NCBI GenBank assembly: GCA_902801585.1
Contig: CADCIU010000132.1
Location: 1-6,533 of the forward strand
Source: an uncultured Lachnospiraceae bacterium
Lineage (GTDB): Bacteria; Bacillota_A; Clostridia; Lachnospirales; Lachnospiraceae
DNA length: 6,533 nt
Direction: 5' to 3'
Shown: piece after piece, positions 5,864 to 6,533 of the stretch
Layout: the number at the start of each line of letters is the position of its first letter
Position numbering within the stretch: the first letter of the stretch is position 1
Made by a program: the position numbers and the translations under genes
Notes under the pieces: generated by a model
What the model was told of the DNA's origin: nothing
Seen by the model: the letters and a program-made list of their open reading frames with translations, nothing else
The model's database searches: none

Positions 5864-5992
5864 CCCCTCTATGATCTATCATTGGGGAGTTCTGAACACG
5901 TCTTTCGAAAATGCCGGCCACACCGTTATACAACTTAAGCATAGCACCGGCAAATACGTTTCACAAGACGGCACAGCGCTCCTTTTGTAGAG

Positions 5993-5998
5993 ATTATA
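5993..5998 (-). promoter_or_regulatory. Possible -10 box upstream of the Rpn-like gene
   Basis: A minus-strand TATAAT at 5998-5993 lies about 130 bp before the Rpn-like start, with no good -35 hexamer at 16-18 bp. AAAGGAG follows at 5985-5979, before a 31-codon GTG-started frame that matches nothing I recognise. This is a weak call. Confidence 0.2.
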
Positions 5999-6020
5999 GA
6001 GCGATACGGACGCCATATTC

Positions 6021-6060
6021 TACTGCCACTTACTGTCAATTACTGTCACTTACTGTCGGG
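6021..6060. repeat. Four tandem 10-bp units
   Basis: Four direct units with exact 10-bp period, all starting TACTG(C/T)C: at 6021, 6031, 6041 and 6051. Read on the minus strand they give repeated GACAGTA, one with a full TTGACA. The 10-bp period is about one helical turn. The last units overlap the end of the HNH remnant frame. Confidence 0.8.
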
Positions 6061-6189
6061 AGGAGTCTTCGGAACAGGAGCCTTTTCGTAGCGATACGTC
6101 GGATAGCTGTCCTCACGCCCTGTCTTCTTGTCTTGGCAACGCTTGCACAGCACACGCCAGTTGCTGCGATCCCGGAACAGCTTCCGGCA
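6046..6189 (-). pseudogene. Decayed HNH endonuclease C-terminal remnant (phage-type)
   Basis: A minus-strand frame between stops (TAA at 6192-6190 and TGA at 6048-6046) reads LFRDRSNWRVLCKRCQDKKT followed by a short tail. This matches the final part of the small HNH endonucleases found near phage terminase genes, whose usual ending is LFWDxSNWQxLCKRCHDRKT. The CxxC metal pair is kept, but the last histidine of the HNH motif is Gln here. The N-terminal HNH half and any start codon are missing. It is a non-functional remnant of a lost prophage or mobile gene. The rest of the 466-bp gap between the Rpn-like gene and the kinase shows only the tandem repeats and promoter elements. Confidence 0.6.
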
Positions 6190-6249
6190 TTAGGTTAGTC
6201 CGTGAATAGTAACTACCCGGACTCAACATTCTCAGGGTAAATTCGCACA

Positions 6250-6277
6250 TTGTGACCGCACTTCATGGTATTATAGT
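6250..6277 (+). promoter_or_regulatory. Probable promoter of the sugar kinase gene
   Basis: TTGTGA (6250-6255), a 16-base spacer and TATAGT (6272-6277), giving a leader of about 45 bases to the ATG at 6330. No clear operator or catabolite-repression site is visible. Confidence 0.45.
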
Positions 6278-6329
6278 GTTAATAAAAGTATTCGCCGGAA
6301 CCAGAAACGACCTGTAAGGAGACATGTAC

Positions 6330-6533
6330 ATGATGGATGAGAAACTGAATCTCCTCGCATATGACGTGGGAAACAGCGCGGTCCGCACGATTCTGTGCCG
6401 GTATGAAAACGGGACCGTCAGCAGCGAGGAAGTACTTGTGGAGCCGAACGGGAGCGTCGAGGAAAACGGATATCTCTACTGGGATATGGACGCCGTTTTC
6501 GAATCCATGAAACGGGGTCTCGCTCTGGCCGCG
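6330..6533 (+). CDS. FGGY-family carbohydrate kinase, rhamnulokinase-like (5' part)
   Basis: The first 68 codons of an ORF that runs off the right edge. The protein begins MMDEKLNLLAYDVGNSAVRT; the D-x-G-x-S segment (LAYDVGNSAVRTIL) is the N-terminal phosphate-binding strand of FGGY sugar kinases. LYWDMDAVFESMKRGLALAA (about residues 49-68) matches the region where rhamnulokinases read LxWDIDRLFxEIxxGL. These enzymes phosphorylate sugars such as L-rhamnulose with ATP in the cytoplasm. AAGGAG at 6316-6321 is eight bases before the ATG at 6330 (ideal), whereas an in-frame ATG at 6324 is only two bases from it. The family call is solid; the substrate is uncertain because most of the gene is outside the window. 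Confidence 0.8.
   Translation, partial: MMDEKLNLLAYDVGNSAVRTILCRYENGTVSSEEVLVEPNGSVEENGYLYWDMDAVFESMKRGLALAA

Noticed and set aside
5808..5990. Plus-strand 60-codon frame ending FENAGHTVIQLKHSTGKYVSQDGTALLL
   Set aside because: It starts inside the Rpn-like gene on the opposite strand, has no ribosome binding site and matches no family I recognise. The protein-like look is not enough to call a gene.
5998..6102. Direct repeat AGCGATACG (near 5999 and 6090)
   Set aside because: Only nine bases, two copies, with no shared context; it could easily be chance.

Overview
The window looks like a chromosomal segment from a Gram-positive, low-to-mid GC bacterium of the Bacillota, probably Clostridia. 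The grounds are AGGAGG-type ribosome binding sites, TTGACA/TATAAT promoters, a Cna-B type surface protein, an Rrf2/IscR-type regulator beside iscS-iscU, and an Rpn/PD-(D/E)XK protein with an EEGR-repeat tail. The assignment is inferred from gene content, not from a marker gene.

Layout, left to right. (1) Positions 1-481, minus strand: a piece of a large cell-wall adhesin with Cna-B-like domains. It runs off the left edge, and its upstream part is cut off by the mobile element. (2) About 481-2610: an IS200/IS605-family element. It has a left-end hairpin, tnpA (HUH/Y1 transposase, 597-1142), tnpB (RNA-guided nuclease ancestor, 1096-2496, overlapping tnpA) and a structured 3' tail that is the likely omega-RNA and right end. 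(3) 2673-4407: an iron-sulfur cluster unit made of a strong promoter with a palindrome over its -35 box, iscS (broken by a 10-bp imperfect duplication just before the catalytic cysteine), iscU, and a 21-bp-stem terminator. (4) 4415-4895, minus strand: a convergent Rrf2-family regulator with three IscR-like cysteines. Its own promoter carries a sequence resembling the iscS operator. (5) 4985-5863, minus strand: an Rpn-family nuclease-like gene with a 12-bp tandem repeat. (6) 5864-6329: a gene-poor stretch with a decayed HNH endonuclease remnant and four tandem 10-bp units. (7) 6330 to the right edge: the start of an FGGY carbohydrate kinase, rhamnulokinase-like, with its own promoter.

How the parts fit. 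IscS (sulfur donor) and IscU (scaffold) form the minimal Fe-S assembly pair. The neighbouring Rrf2 protein probably senses cluster status and represses both its own gene and iscSU through the shared 19-bp element. TnpA mobilises the IS as single-stranded DNA, and TnpB with its omega-RNA would cut empty donor sites. The IS ends about 60 bp upstream of the isc promoter. Its left flank (an adhesin gene) and its right flank (the isc promoter region) are not parts of one gene, which suggests a deletion, a rearrangement or a misassembly at the IS. I found no clearly new defence or regulatory system. The most checkable new points are the operator pair, the duplication that breaks iscS, and a TnpB lacking a recognisable zinc finger.
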